Made by a program: the position numbers and the translations under genes | Notes under the pieces: generated by a model | Told to the model about the DNA's origin: nothing | What the model saw: only the letters and a program-made list of their open reading frames with translations | The model's database searches: none | In this document: in pieces, positions 22,370 through 34,872 of the stretch | Layout: the number at the start of each line of letters is the position of its first letter | How positions within the stretch are numbered: the stretch's first letter is position 1 | Assembly: GCA_964034945.1 (NCBI GenBank) | Contig: OZ035962.1 | Span: forward strand, 103,356,784 to 103,420,783 | Length of the DNA: 64,000 nucleotides | Source of the DNA: Chrysopilus asiliformis | Lineage: Eukaryota > Arthropoda > Insecta > Diptera > Rhagionidae | Direction of reading: 5' to 3'

Positions 22370-24059
22370 AGCCCTCGAAATCCACAAATTCTCGCCAAAA
22401 TTACTGCCGTGCTTTCTTAGAAAACCTTAGAAAACCGTGCTTTCTTCGAAAAAATTCACCTGCGGCTCATTTCATTGAACAATTTTCAATAGTGGGATGT
22501 TAAATTAATTGCGGTATTGAATGTCGGTCTCAAAAAGTTTTTCTTGTATTTTAAAAATATATAATCACAAACAAAAATTCCAACAAACTCTGTTCCCTCT
22601 GGTCGGATTATCAAAAATTTCACGATTTATTTCGAAGCCTCCTCCTCCGTACTTTCTCCGCAGGTAATCTTTCCAGTTTTTTCTGAAAATCGTCTAAAAA
22701 AAACCTACAAAAATTGAATTTTTATTTTTTAGGATTAGGGTGCAATAAATTCAAAAACAGGGCACTTTCCTACGGCTCTAATTTCTCGTCAAATAGAATA
22801 ACAGGTATTAAATGCAGCACTACAAACAGCAATTTATGTTTCAGACTTGTATTTGCCGAGAAATTTAAGCTCTATGAAAGGACGCCGTGCGTGAAACTTT
22901 CCACCCTTCCCTATAAAGGAGAAAACTGGTATTCCAGTATTATATATAGTATGTGTAATCTTAACGACAGAAAATGTCATATGAACAACAATAAAAATAC
23001 TATAAACATAAAAAAATTCAATCCAAAACCTCAAAAAATAAAAACTTTTGATCTTTAAATGCTCCCTTAAGTTTTAATATTGTTTTACAATACATATATG
23101 TTTATGATTAACAAAAAATAATAAATTGAAGGCACGTATTTTTTTTTTTAATTCAGCACATTTTTAAATTCTCCTCTAATTGTACATTTCTAATCAAAAA
23201 CTTTTTCACAAAAATAATAATAAAAATCTAATTAATTACATATTAATGCATGAAAATGGTAATCTTGGCAATTTCAAGATGTTTTCTTTTATTTAAATTC
23301 GCGGTAATTGTTCGGTAATTTCAACTTCAATAATTCATCCTAAATGAAATGGAGATGGTATACAACATTCGAACCGTAAAGATTCGGTGTTTATTTCACC
23401 CACTTCAATTTAGCAAATTTATTCAGAGCCTTAAAATTTTAATGGTCCCTCAGAATAAAACGCAGATTCACCAACACAAGTTCAACAAATTCTGCAGGAT
23501 GCCGCATAACTTTCAAGCTACCACTAAACATGTCGAAAGGGAAACATTAAAATAGCCCGCATCCAGCACGACAATTACAGAACAATTCTCGGGGACGCTT
23601 ATATTTTGGGACTATAAGAAACTTTCCCGGGGAATCAAAGAAAATTTCGTGTCCATTTGAAATGAGTGAAAAAAATCGATGCCATTTTCGGGTGATAAAG
23701 TGAAGAACTTTTCCATTTCCATTCCTATCTTACCTTACCCAGAGGTTTATGTGACACTCTTCGTTTTCGATTCTTTTTATTTGGGACTGTTTTTGGGAAG
23801 TGTGTTCCCCCAATGCGGATTGCGGATGAATACTAAACAGAATCACAAAAGACAAAAAACTGTGAATTTTCTATAAGAAATATGGAGAAAAGTGTACCTA
23901 GAGAGTAAAAGGAACGAAAAAAAAGGAAAAATTCATGTAAAAAATGAAATTATTTTTCCCTGTTTTGCGTTAGATATTATTGTTTCCGAGCTTTCACGCA
24001 GATAAAGATATTTCTTGACGATTTTTTTTCGATTCAGGCCTTAGCAATAATAAATCAAA
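22370..24059. other. Unannotated AT-rich DNA
   Basis: A 114-codon ORF at 22714-23058 (+) is Asn/Lys-rich with no motif and is not supported. Nothing else seen. Confidence 0.35.
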
Positions 24060-24225
24060 CATGCTTATTCACAAATTTATTGTTAGTTAACAATATTGTT
24101 AAGTAACAATAAATTTCATAGCAATCCATAAAGAAAATGGTAATCACAATTTTGCTTGTTAAAAAGTTTCGTTAAAAATGTTCGTTGTGTTGTTATGGCA
24201 ACAGTTTTGTGAATTATTTTAATAG

Positions 24226-24290
24226 TTGCAGTTGTATTGCATTCGGGGATTGTTGTATTGCATTGGCGAACTGTTGTATTGCATTGCGGG
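24226..24290. repeat. Three imperfect TTGTATTGCATT repeats
   Basis: GTTGTATTGCATT occurs three times at about 23-bp spacing with varied linkers (CGGGGA, GGCGAACT, GCGGGG). Confidence 0.85.
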
Positions 24291-24385
24291 GAGACGATAA
24301 ATATTTTTTAAAACTGTTTTCTTCTATGGAAAACGGATCGCTGGTATCGCGAAGAAGTTGACTTGGTAATCCACGTGGTAATCCA

Positions 24386-24723
24386 ACATATCGTCGGTGA
24401 TAGTGCAATACCGCGTGTGAGCAGTTTGTAAATACCGCGTATCTACATTTTGAATGTTTTACGGGGGGAAGAAAAAGTTTGATATTTCTAACCCTTTAAA
24501 GAGATTTTCTCATCTAAGATTTTTTGGGACCTCATTATATGACTGTCATATAACCTCATTATATGACTGTCATAATGAGGTCCCAAAAAATCTTAGACGA
24601 GAAAATCTCTTTAAAGGGTTAGAAATATCAAACTTTTTCTTCCCCCGTAAAACATTCAAAATGTAGATACGCGGTATTTACAAACTGCTCATACGCGGTA
24701 TTGCACTATCACCGACGATATGT
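24386..24723. repeat. 338-bp near-perfect palindrome
   Basis: ACATATCGTCGGTGATAG at 24386 is mirrored at 24723. Checkpoints GCAGTTTG (24421) with CAAACTGC (24688) and GGAC (24527) with GTCC (24582) all share one centre at about 24554. The arms are roughly 150 bp with only isolated mismatches. The centre contains ATATGACTGTCATA twice. If transcribed it would make a long hairpin. Confidence 0.92.
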
Positions 24724-24739
24724 CTTTAAAAAAGCAACA

Positions 24740-25199
24740 CAGTAGAACACGCTTAAATGCACATCGAACTTCGCAGAATTTCATGTGCATTTATCCGTGT
24801 TTTTTTTCATTTATCCGTAGCACGGAGAAATACACGCGAGTCAAAGATAAACATGCAATTTTAATATTCCTGTAATAAACATTTAAATTCAATTAGGCTA
24901 CACAAAAACAAAGAATCAATTTAATTCTTTTTATCGCATAAAAATAACAAAAATCACATTTTTTTTGTTGTGATTACATTTTATTTTTGCACATGTGCAT
25001 TTAAGCGTGTAAAATTTCATGTAATTTATACTTTTGGGGTATGAAAATGGTTGCATTTAAGCAAGTATTGCAATTAAGCGTGTTTAATTTATCCGTATAT
25101 ATTTATATGAAAAATACTTTAAAATCCTCCAGGCACAAATATGGCGTCCAATTACACGAGTTTTACATTTAAGCGTCTTGCATTTAAGTGTGTTTTACT
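24740..25199 (-). mobile_element. pogo-like MITE, copy 1
   Basis: The left end is CAGTAGAACACGCTTAAATGCA; the right end is more decayed, the complement of TAGTAAAACACACTTAAATGCA. The body matches 58296-58780 in reverse orientation. The ends resemble pogo/Tigger-group TIRs (CAGTA.AA..CGCTTA...GCA). (T)AAATGCA/TGCATTTA-type motifs recur inside. Confidence 0.8.
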
Positions 25200-25456
25200 A
25201 AAATCAATTTTTTTGCTTGAAAAATAAAAAATATTTCTTCCCAAACAACTAAAATTTATTTTTGTTATCGTAACAACACTTTTAACCATTTCTAACAAGC
25301 AATAGTGCACTCTGAATACGGTTTTATTTGACAATTTTTAGCTTAACAATATTATCGAAAGTTCATAGCAAGCAAAGTGAAATGTGAATACCGATTTCTA
25401 TTTAAACAATTGTTATGGGTATTAACAAGCAATAATAGCTTTTGTGAATAAGCATG

Positions 25457-26119
25457 AAAGTCCTGAAGTGAAATTCCCTTTGAAGACAGGAAGCATGGCA
25501 GAAATATATTAACTTCAACAACAAACGACGAGTTGTTAAGTCGTTATGATCATTCTCTCATTTTTCCGACAGTCTCTCTAACGAACTGAAAAACTTTAAT
25601 GTGTTTTTAAATTTTTTTTTTTGAATATTAAGGAAAATAGCATGTAGAAATCTAAAAGGAAATTTTTTTCTGTATCATTGTTAACTTTTTTTTTTGTTTT
25701 TCTACAAGAAAAATACCACCCTTGAGGATTTTAATGTCGTTAGATTTTAAATCAAAAACATTAGAATTTTTCATTGAATAATTTTTATTTCTCATTAGAG
25801 ACAAATTTTGTTTAAAATTTACACATAAGTATAATTAATGATTCCCGATGAGATTAAAAGACAACATAGTTTACTGAACACAATGATGTAAAAGCAATTA
25901 ATTTGTGCCATTATTTTTGAAACATTAAAATAGCTGCAATTGTAAGGAACCAATCGTAAAAAGGAAAATTCCAATCTAAACGTCTGAATTGGAATTCTGG
26001 AATCCTACTCTGGGTAGGATTTTCAATCAAAATCGGTATTTAATGTAGGTATGTCAAAGTTATGTAATTTTGAATTTTAAACACTTTATTCTTTTTTTAT
26101 CATAAAAGCCCCTGTGTTT
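25457..26119. other. Unannotated AT-rich DNA
   Basis: No gene or structured repeat recognised. Confidence 0.4.
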
Positions 26120-26123
26120 TTAA

Positions 26124-26574
26124 GGCTCTCCTCCATTACCATGACTTCGGCAACTGCAAAAAAATAGAGACACATTTATGTGAAGATACGTTGACGAGAA
26201 AGGGAGATAAGAATCAACTGCAAAAATTTGTCGGCAACTGCAAGAATAATTTTCCCTGTTTTTTGTGGCGATTTCTACTACAATCACACTTGTCCCTGTA
26301 AGTGAATAGTAAGCACGGGCACATTCAAACTGTTATTATAGCGTGATGTCATTTTTCTCCTTCGCATGCATAGTCAAAAGCTTTGTTACCATGCCAATTT
26401 GAACATTATATTCATAGCATAAGGTTTGATATGATTGCTATAAAATTGTAAAACTGGAAGGGATAGCGTTTAACTTGTATTCAGTCATTCCTTTTTAGAT
26501 CTACATAAGTCTATCTTGCTCTAGTTTTCTGCATTTTTTTGCAGTTACAGAAGTCATGGTAATGGAGATCCTCC
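26124..26574. mobile_element. 451-bp MITE flanked by TTAA
   Basis: TTAA stands at 26120-26123 and 26575-26578. The terminal inverted repeats read CTCCATTACCATGACTTC, GGCAACTGCAAAAAAAT on the left, with three mismatches or small shifts on the right. A TTAA duplication points to the piggyBac group, although the outermost bases (GGCT/GGAG) are not the usual CCY. No ORF. Confidence 0.7.
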
Positions 26575-26639
26575 TTAATCAGCGATCTTACGAAAGGGTC
26601 GGAAAACCAGTTTTATTGCGAAATATAAAACTACAAACT

Positions 26640-27000
26640 GCTAAGATTAGCTTATTAAAATATCAGTTGTGGGCAACACAAAACGTTCCCCTACAATATT
26701 TAGTTTCGGAAAAAAAATATGTAGACAATTTTTTTTCAAATATCTCGAGAACCATTAAAGATACGTAAAAATTGTTAAAGGAAAAAAAGCATAAAACATT
26801 ATTTTTTTTTGAATTTGGATTTATGAATTTTTTCCCAAAACTGCATAATTTTCCTTATTTTAAAACATGTTGACAACCGTTAGATATACGTAAAAACCGT
26901 TAAAGCAAAAATTGTAGAAAATTATATCCTTAAATTTTGTTATATTAATTTTTTCCCAAAAATAGTTAATTACAATTACAGAAATATCTCAAACCGATAA
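26640..27000 (-). repeat. CD-family repeat, copy c
   Basis: TATCAGTTGTG, ACAATATTTAGTTTCGGAAA and repeated AACCGTTA.A.ATACGTAAAAA modules match copy a (646-1010) in the same orientation. Confidence 0.65.
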
Positions 27001-29947
27001 TTTTCGTAATAAATTCAACCACTTAATACTCAAAATTTACAATTTTGTGGTTAATTTGGCCAATTTTTGTAATTTTAATTAACTAGTTTAGTTGTATTCC
27101 CGATTATAAAAGAGTTAGATTCACTATTTTTCTTTTGGTTTTTGGGAAAATATTGAAATAAATTATCATGGGAAATTAAGGGATTAACACATTGTGACGT
27201 GTCAAAAAAATTGACTTTTTCACGCGTTTTTTAACCACACTTTTTCAAGAATATCTTCATAAATTTTCATACCTGAATTCGCATAAATGTCGAAATCATA
27301 ACATTTTAAGAGCATGAATACGCACCAGTCTTGTAACTTACTTTATTGGCGAACATGCGAACTTACACACTATTTGTTTGATCGAAATTTTTGTTTTGCA
27401 AAACATAATTCAAATAATCCATAATAGCTGACAATCACACAATCTATATTTACTATCGAGAAAAAAACATTGATTTTTCCCACTACAGTGTGTTCCCCAA
27501 TCAGGAAAATTTCACAAGAAAAAATTTCCAAGCGCCTTACAAATTTTCGCGTCTTTGGCTCCGCTACCGTATGTAACTCTTAACTTAAAATATAAGTACA
27601 GGTTTTATATATTTTTTATATGAACCTGTCCATAAAACACGTCACCTTAAGTTTTGACTTTTCAGATTTCCCTCCTGCTGTCGTCACACTTTTTCGTGAC
27701 TTTTTGTGTAGAATTTAAACCGCCATCAGACTACCGCAGTCCCCCCTAAAAGGATGACGTAAAAGTATTTCTGATCAAATATTCTACTGCAAAAACACTA
27801 GTCTTTTCTCATTCCTTCATCTCTCATTCCTTCATTATTTTGGAGTGGCGTTAAAATGCAAGAATAGGGAAAACAAAGATAAAGTGTTTTTAAAAAATTG
27901 CTGAATTTACTTCAAACACCGAAAAAAGATATCTTATCAAACAAATCCCTGATTTTTAAGGTAAAGATCAGAATAATAAATTTAAGTGAAAGTCATTCCC
28001 GTTTTCGGACTTTCATACCATGTTCTGAAACTACGTACAAAAACAGGGCAGAAAAGGGTTTTAAATCACATTCAAAACTCATTGTTTTTATCCTATGCGG
28101 AAAAATGTTTAATCATGATTTCAGTGGACTTAATATATTACCTGTTTGCATTCATAGGACTCATTCCCAAAATCTCTTGTAATCCAATAAAAAACTTTAT
28201 GTACGACAGGAATCAACAGCTGTCTATCCATCAGCTTCAAATACACATAAAAAACTTTCTTTTTTTTTTGGGGAAAAAACAACTCATTTAACCCCGATTA
28301 TTCCCTAACCAGCCACCTCCACGCCCCTTGATTTAGCACGAGCGGATTTTTTTTACATTACGAGAACTTCTACTTGGTATGGCAGGTGGTTCGGGATTTT
28401 CTAAATGATATAATCTTTTGCGCCACATTTTCTATTTCATTTGATTTTTTTTTCTTTCTTATTTTCTTATTTTTTATCCCTCCGAAACATGCTTCTACAG
28501 TACCATTCTGGGATGTACACGCCAGCATTAGGGACTTTTTCCCAAACAATCAAAGAATCGGGAGGATGCTTTTCATGCCTAATTACGTTCTTTTCTCTCG
28601 CAAGGAGTTTTCCTTTTCTACAATGAGCAACAACTCCCTGGTGCCATTTAATCTCAGTCAACCAAGTTTCCTGCCAAGTAAGTAGATATCGAGCCAATAT
28701 AAATGGCCAGCTTAGCATAAAAACTTCTTCTCAATAAATTTCCCAACAATTTTCTGTGTTTTTCCAGTTACTTGTATCGCGTTGCTCGAACTTTGACAGT
28801 GTTTTTAGGCTTGGCCCCAGCACTCAAAAAACAGGGAAAAAATAAAGGGAAAATCGTATTACAACAATCTATTGAGGGATCGAGGCTTGATGTTTTTCTA
28901 TACTTTTCTGCCTGTTTTATCAGGGCCAATGTTATTTTATATGTTGCGAGTTTTTCTTTTCATTTCCCAACCAGCGTCCCTATTGACTTTAGCCTTTATG
29001 CTCTATGAGCTTTCATTCTTAAAGAACTCAATTTTATGTTGAAAAAAGACCTTTTTTCCCTCTCTTAAAGCCATCATTTTCCTATCCTACAGACTTTAGT
29101 TGATACTGACGCCTTTTGCCTTTTCTTTGTGATTCTAACCAAAACGGTAAAACCCAATTCATCCTGTGCCAAAATGGATTTTTTTATACCATAAACCCAT
29201 GCCTAGTTAGCTACATGTAGCAGACTTTAGACAAAATGTTCAGAATGGTGTCTAAAGATGGAAAGCTTTCTTTGTAATAAAACACCTTCATCTTTACGGA
29301 TCGTCAGCTAGCGAAAGGTTCACGTTCACCTACCAAGCGAACAAATGAAATTTTCTTGGGTTGGAATTGCTTTTTGCCCTGAAGTGAAGTCGAGCCGAGG
29401 CGATAGAACTGAATTCCACCTCTGTCCAATTGCGTATACGGAAACTTGAAATTTTTGGCACCTATCACGGGATTTTTCTCTACAAATGTGTAACATTTTT
29501 CCCGTCTTGTTAGGCAAGATAGACACATATTTCGTGTCAAGTCTATGAAATCTTCTTAACCGCAATTCAATAAAACATGCTAAGCCATAAAAATTCCTTT
29601 ACTTAAAACTTGATGAATGTGGAGGTGAAAACTTGTTAACCCGAATGCCTTAACCGGAATATTGAAACTTTTTTACGTATTAAGTACTCACATGGTAGCG
29701 AGATAGATTTAGCTAACTAAAAAAGTTTCACGAAGAAAAATTTTTATCCATTTACGGTTTCATACTTAAAAGTTTTACGAGTATTTAATGATAAAGAGAT
29801 TTTTTTTGTGAAATCACTGGATGTTCATTTTTGAATTACTATATTTGCTTCAATTTTTTTTTTTTGTTTATTTGAAATCGCTTGCACGGATTTCCAATGA
29901 AATTCCATAGAATTTCAAGTCAAAGCAATATGGGCTATTTTTAATAA
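27001..29947. other. Unannotated AT-rich DNA
   Basis: No supported gene. ORFs near 27898-28291 and 28374-28718 are low-complexity or overlap on opposite strands. The phrase TTGGAGTGGCGTTAAA (27839) also occurs in the inverted repeat at 47240 and 47550. Confidence 0.35.
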
Positions 29948-30517
29948 AAAACATAACAAAAGCTATAATTGCCAATCTGGCAATCATTGGAGACCCGTAT
30001 GGTGATATTCGTATCAAAATTTGAACAGTTGTACCAAAATTCCACTTTGAAGTTAAACTTTCCAATAAGATTTTTTAAAATTTATTCCAATTGGATTTTG
30101 ATGTATGGGAGTTTTATGTAGAATTATATCCTAAATAACTTTTGTTCTTGGACTTTTTTTGATAAGATGCACCGTTTTCGGGATATTCACAAAAAACGTT
30201 TTCGTTCGTATGGGGGGTACCCCCCCTAATGGTCCATTTTTGCCCATTAACGAACTTAGCCTCGCATTTTACGAAAAACGGACCTGTACCAAATTTCAAG
30301 TCTGTAGCTCAATCCGTGCGCCCGCAATCCACGCCACAGACAGACGGACGGACGGACAGACGGACGGACAGACGGACGGACATGCTAAATTCAACTTTTT
30401 TCATCATTCTAAACACACTGGTGTAATTCATTTTTTTGTGCGATGACGGGATCTTGGCGTTACAAATGGTAAGGCAAAGTTAATATACCCTTTGGTTTCA
30501 CCATACGGGTATAAAAA
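29948..30517 (-). mobile_element. R1-family repeat, copy 2
   Basis: A full-length inverted copy, from AAACATAACAAAAGC to CATACGGGTATAAAAA, with every landmark of copy 1 and a short (GACG/GACA)n tract of about 45 bp. The ORFs across it are shadows of the tract. Confidence 0.88.
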
Positions 30518-31458
30518 CTGAAAGAAGAAAAGTCGATTTGCGTAGAATGCTAGCCCAGGAGCAAAGCAGGGTTAATTTTAACTCAATTCACTCAAAACTA
30601 TCAAAACCTACATACGACATTTAAATTATCAGACGGCGGCAAAACTCTAATGTGGGAGTATTCGCATCAAAATGAGTGCGTTTGATCCACAGAACTATAT
30701 AACATAGAACAACTGTCACCATACAAAGCTCTGCTGAAAAATGGTCCCAAAAGTATTTCCCTCTTTATCGAACTTGAACGCATCCACTGAACTGTATAAG
30801 GAAGGTCGCGAAATTCAAATTTAGTTTGCCGCGAAATTCAAATTTCACAAGTTTGAGACTAACTTTAGGCGCAAACAAATAACTTTAGGCGCCAACACCA
30901 GTCCGAAAGTCTATTTTTCTTTGACAGCTCACGGTTTAAACGAGAGGACTATATTTATTTTCATACGGTTAACTCGCTCTTACTTGACTCGTTTTGATTC
31001 ACTGAACTGTATTGAAATGGGACCATTTGAGACAGCAAATCGAGCGATCTAGTATATCTATGGTTTGATCGCATTAGGCGGAAGTATTGGCAATCTTAAT
31101 TAATTTAATAGCAGAATTCACAAAAACACTTGTTCTGTCCAAAAACTCTAAATTTTGATTTACGATAATGATATACAGTATTGCTATTTCAAAGTTCCAT
31201 GCATTAAAAATTAAGTTCCAGTTTCGATCTCAGGTCCGGCCGAGACCAAAACTTGGCCGAATGTATGTTTTCGGCCGAAACAGTCAACGAAACCAATATT
31301 TTTGCTTGCCAAAATAATAATATTCATACATTTGATGGTAGAGAATTAGACAAAAAAAAAATCGGAATGTAACTTTCCTTTTATCTTCCATTTGCATTTA
31401 TGAAATCGAACCAAAAATCCACGAAAAGTGTTAAATTTTGTGTAAATAGTCAAATGAA
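30518..31458. other. Unannotated DNA with small duplications
   Basis: CGCGAAATTCAAATTT and TAACTTTAGGCGC each occur twice within 30807-30895, and CACTGAACTGTAT occurs at 30788 and 30999. These may belong to a decayed element, but borders were not found. Confidence 0.4.
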
Positions 31459-31460
31459 TA

Positions 31461-31950
31461 AGGGTATTCACAGTCCTATTTTAAATTGCGAGTAATTTTA
31501 CCGCTCGGTAATTCAGTTAAATTTAACAGATTTTTACCGAGACGGTAATTTGGTTCATGTAAAAATGAATTACCGGATTCGGTAATTGTAGACATGCCTT
31601 GAGTCGTGTTTTCCGGCCCGGTTATTCGGTATCAAGAATCAACCGCGAGTGGCGCTAGTAATGTTTTTAGTTGCCAAATTTTCTCGCTGGTTATCTCATC
31701 GGACTGCAAATTTTTTCAATTTTGATAGCCGTTGCCATAATAGAAATTCAAAAGAATACATCAAACATGGATTTAAAGGTATGTGACATATTTTACAATC
31801 AAATTCGCAGTTCATGATTTGGTCACGTATCCAATAAAAGCGCTGTTCTCAAATCTGTGCTGTGGGATGTTCACAACAAAATATTTTCAGTCTTTTAATA
31901 TTACCGAAAACACCGAATATCCAAAATTAAAAGAGGGCTGTGAATACCCT
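31461..31950 (+). mobile_element. TA-flanked MITE (AGGGTATTCACAG ends)
   Basis: AGGGTATTCACAG at the left is perfectly inverted at the right (CTGTGAATACCCT), with TA on both sides. The inside has ACCGAGACGGTAAT-type motifs. At 31767 a start codon opens ATG-GAT-TTA-AAG followed by GTATGT, a consensus splice donor. A TTTTCAG acceptor lies near 31901. Ends and flank are like those at 38518-38927. The ISL2EU branch of PIF/Harbinger is one candidate class, but the transposase is absent. Confidence 0.8.
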
Positions 31951-33525
31951 TAATGTATTAATACTCAATTTTTATTAACTAGGAAATAAATATTTCAACT
32001 ACATATACCTACAATAGTTTTAATGTGTAACCCCAACAGCATTGGAAGTCACTGCTACATGGCCGCGACTTAAATGGCAAAGTAAGTTGTGAACTGCCAA
32101 CGACGCGGTCGATATAAACTTCTACTTGTGAAATCTAATGGTTTTGAAATGATACCACGTTTATATAATTAAACGTGAATAAAATATTCCACTTTATTAA
32201 ACAAGTTTTCATTTCGTTTTAAATGCAATGGATAATTCTATAAATGGTTGGATAATTTGGAGTACCCTTACTCAATTAAATCTAAAGCATTTTCAATTCA
32301 AATTGAATAGGATTGACAGAATTAATGTTGGTAAAATAATTACGCATGACTGATGTAAATAATATTAAAAAATCAATCATAAATTTCAAGTAGACAAGCC
32401 AATTACTCAATAAATTGATTGACTGAATAAATTTGGATTATTCGAATCGATATCATTTCAAGTAAATCAATTATTTCAAGACATTTTCATCACATTGGAA
32501 AAATTAAAATTTATATATTAGATGAAGCATCCAAAACAGCCTCAGCGTTGTAGGGAAATTTTCAAGCGTGCCAAGTATTTATTATATTCTCGTGAATTAC
32601 CAAATTATTCTCAATAAACTTGCCAAAAAATATTGTGCGAGAATTTTAACGGAAAATTAATCAAATATAAACGGGTTACAAGCTTTATTAAATGAAGGGT
32701 AAACTTTTAAATTGATGTTTTAACTTTCACCGGAAAAGCCCAAATGAAAATTTGATCATTTATGTTAATGCCTAAATTAAACCAGGGTCTGTAGATACTT
32801 TCGGTGTTAACTTAAATGCTATCTATTAGTTTTCACCATCTAAAATTCTATTACTCGCCGTCTATTCAAAATATTTTCGTGTGAAATTGAGTATTTTATC
32901 GCAACATCTCATCAATCAAAATATCAAGCAATTTTCATTTTGCCGAAATAAACGTTTTCTCAAGTACAAGCAGTAGATACCAGTTTCATATCGTACACCT
33001 TCAATAAATTTTGATCAAAAAGGGTTTTCCACTCAAACGAATACAGGATTCTTATTGGATAGCTTGAGACTTCGCCACTTGTAACTTTGTTTAGTAGAGA
33101 AAATTTATTATTTTGCGCATAATATAACTAACATTTCTTTGTTGGGTATAGTATAAAATCCGTTTAGGTATCTTAGAAGAATATAAGGGAAAAATCTCTT
33201 GCTGGAAAAAAATAGAACAATATAAGGAAAAAATCTCATGGTGATCCTTCGAGCAAATTAAATAAATTTCTTTCGTTTTATGCCTTACGAATTCTCCGTT
33301 TGTTATACCAATATTAGGGCGTTTAATGGCTAGGATCTGGGCGAAACCCAGAAGGGAAAGATGATTTAACACTAGGATAAATGATAAACGATTTATGATG
33401 TGCGGTATAGTACTACCGCCCTTATTTCTTTTGTCTGCGACCTTTTCCACAGTAAAAATTGACGACGTGAAATAAAGTGGAATGAATTACTTTGTCGTTT
33501 TTACTGGCTAAAAGCCAATTCTAAA
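31951..33525. other. Unannotated AT-rich DNA
   Basis: A 119-codon minus-strand ORF at 33091-33450 has no motif I recognise and includes an internal duplication (ATATAAGG(G)AAAAATCTC). It is not supported as a gene. Confidence 0.3.
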
Positions 33526-33573
33526 TGAATTTTACCACAATAAAATGAATTTTACCACAATAAAATGAATTTT
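33526..33573. repeat. 20-bp tandem repeat, ~2.4 units
   Basis: TGAATTTTACCACAATAAAA is repeated twice exactly and then in part. Confidence 0.95.
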
Positions 33574-34104
33574 TAAGGCTACAAAGTTGTTACAATCTGT
33601 CGGACAATTTCATTATTTTTCAAATTTGTAGTTATTCAATTTAAAAAAAAGGAGTTTATTTAACGTTTACTGCAACGGTTACAAGACCTTCTATTCGTTT
33701 TTAAATGTTATTACGTCATTCTGTTTGATGTAAATTAAGCTAATGGTATACAATTTAGTAAAACATGAATTTGGAAGGCATTTTAGATTAAATGGTGATT
33801 GAAATTAGGAGAAAATCTTTGATAATCTTCATTACTGTTTATTTACATATTCATATATTCATAGAAAAGGTGATTTGAAAGGTAATATAAAACTGTAATT
33901 AATAAAAGCTTTTTCAAATATCATTTTGTTTTATCTTTAGTTTATTTGCCTCAGGGGACTGTTCCAGGTACCACCAAGGGATTCCATTGAAACCTTGATT
34001 ACTCGATAGGGAATCAAAAATTAAGAACCCGACTTCAAGAAAAAACGTTTCGAAGCCAGAGGAATGTGAACCCCTCACCACATCATAAATTCGATGTTAT
34101 TTAC
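33574..34104. other. Unannotated AT-rich DNA
   Basis: Nothing recognised. A short R1-like scrap (GGAGCTAGAAACTTGAAATTTGGC) follows at about 34115-34140, just before the next full copy. Confidence 0.4.
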
Positions 34105-34148
34105 AGCGAACGGATGGAGCTAGAAACTTGAAATTTGGCATAAACTTG

Positions 34149-34872
34149 TTTTTATACCCGTATGGTGAAACCAAAGGGTATATTAACTTTGCCTTACTGT
34201 TTGTAACGCCAAGATCCCGTCATCACACACAAAAATGAATTACACCAGTGTGTTTAGAATGATAAAAAAAATTGAATTTTGCATGTCCGTCCGTCTGTCC
34301 GTCTGTCCGTCCGTCTGTCCGTCCGTCCGTCTGTCCGTCCGTCTGTCCGTCCGTCCGTCCGTCCGTCCGTCCGTCCGTCCGTCCGTCCGTCCGTCTGTCC
34401 GTCTGTCCGTCTGTCCGTCTGTCCCTCGGTCCGTCCGTTTGTCCGTCCGTCTGTCCGTCCGTCTGTCTGTCCGTCTGTCTGTCTGTGGCGCGGATTGCGG
34501 GCGCACGGATTGAGCTAGAGACTTGAAATTTTGCGCAGATTCATTTTTCGTAAAATGCGAGGCTAAGTTCGTTAATGGGCAAAAATGGTCCATTAGGGGG
34601 GGTACCCCCCATACGAACGAAATCGTTTTTTGTGAATATCTCGAAAACGGTGCATCTTATCAAAAAAGAGCAAGAACAAAAGTTATTTAGGATATGATTC
34701 TACATAAAACTTCCATACATCAAAATCCGATTGGAATACATTTTAAAAAATCTTATTGGAAAGTTTGACTTCAAAGTGGAATTTTGGTATAACTGTTCGA
34801 ATTTTGATACGAATATCACCATACGGGTCTCCAATGATTGCCAGATTGGCAATTATAGCTTTTGTTATGTTT
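34149..34872 (+). mobile_element. R1-family repeat, copy 3, with expanded tetranucleotide tract
   Basis: A full-length copy with all landmarks and a (GTCC/GTCT)n tract of about 205 bp (34285-34487), four times longer than in copy 2. The tract is open in all frames and yields artificial Pro/Ser/Val or Thr/Asp/Arg ORFs on both strands. Confidence 0.9.
34285..34487. repeat. (GTCC/GTCT)n microsatellite inside R1
   Basis: About 50 tetranucleotide units are interrupted only by CTCGG, GTTT and a few register slips. This marks slippage expansion of the R1-internal tract. Confidence 0.95.

Larger units (their letters stand above)
24060..25456. mobile_element. TIR element (CATGCTTATTCACAAA ends) holding two nested elements
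   Basis: CATGCTTATTCACAAA at 24060 is perfectly inverted at 25441-25456. Between these ends sit a 338-bp near-perfect palindrome (24386-24723) and a pogo-like MITE (24740-25199), leaving about 600 bp of host element. The remaining arms show weaker inverted similarity (GTTGTTATGGCAACA against TTATCGTAACAAC). No coding capacity. Confidence 0.65.

Noticed and set aside
33091..33450. 119-codon minus-strand ORF
   Set aside because: No recognisable domain; contains a short internal duplication; no supporting context.
34235..34593. Overlapping 80-117-codon ORFs on both strands rich in Pro/Ser/Val or Thr/Asp/Arg
   Set aside because: They are conceptual translations of the (GTCC/GTCT)n tract in R1 copy 3; similar shadows occur at each R1 copy.
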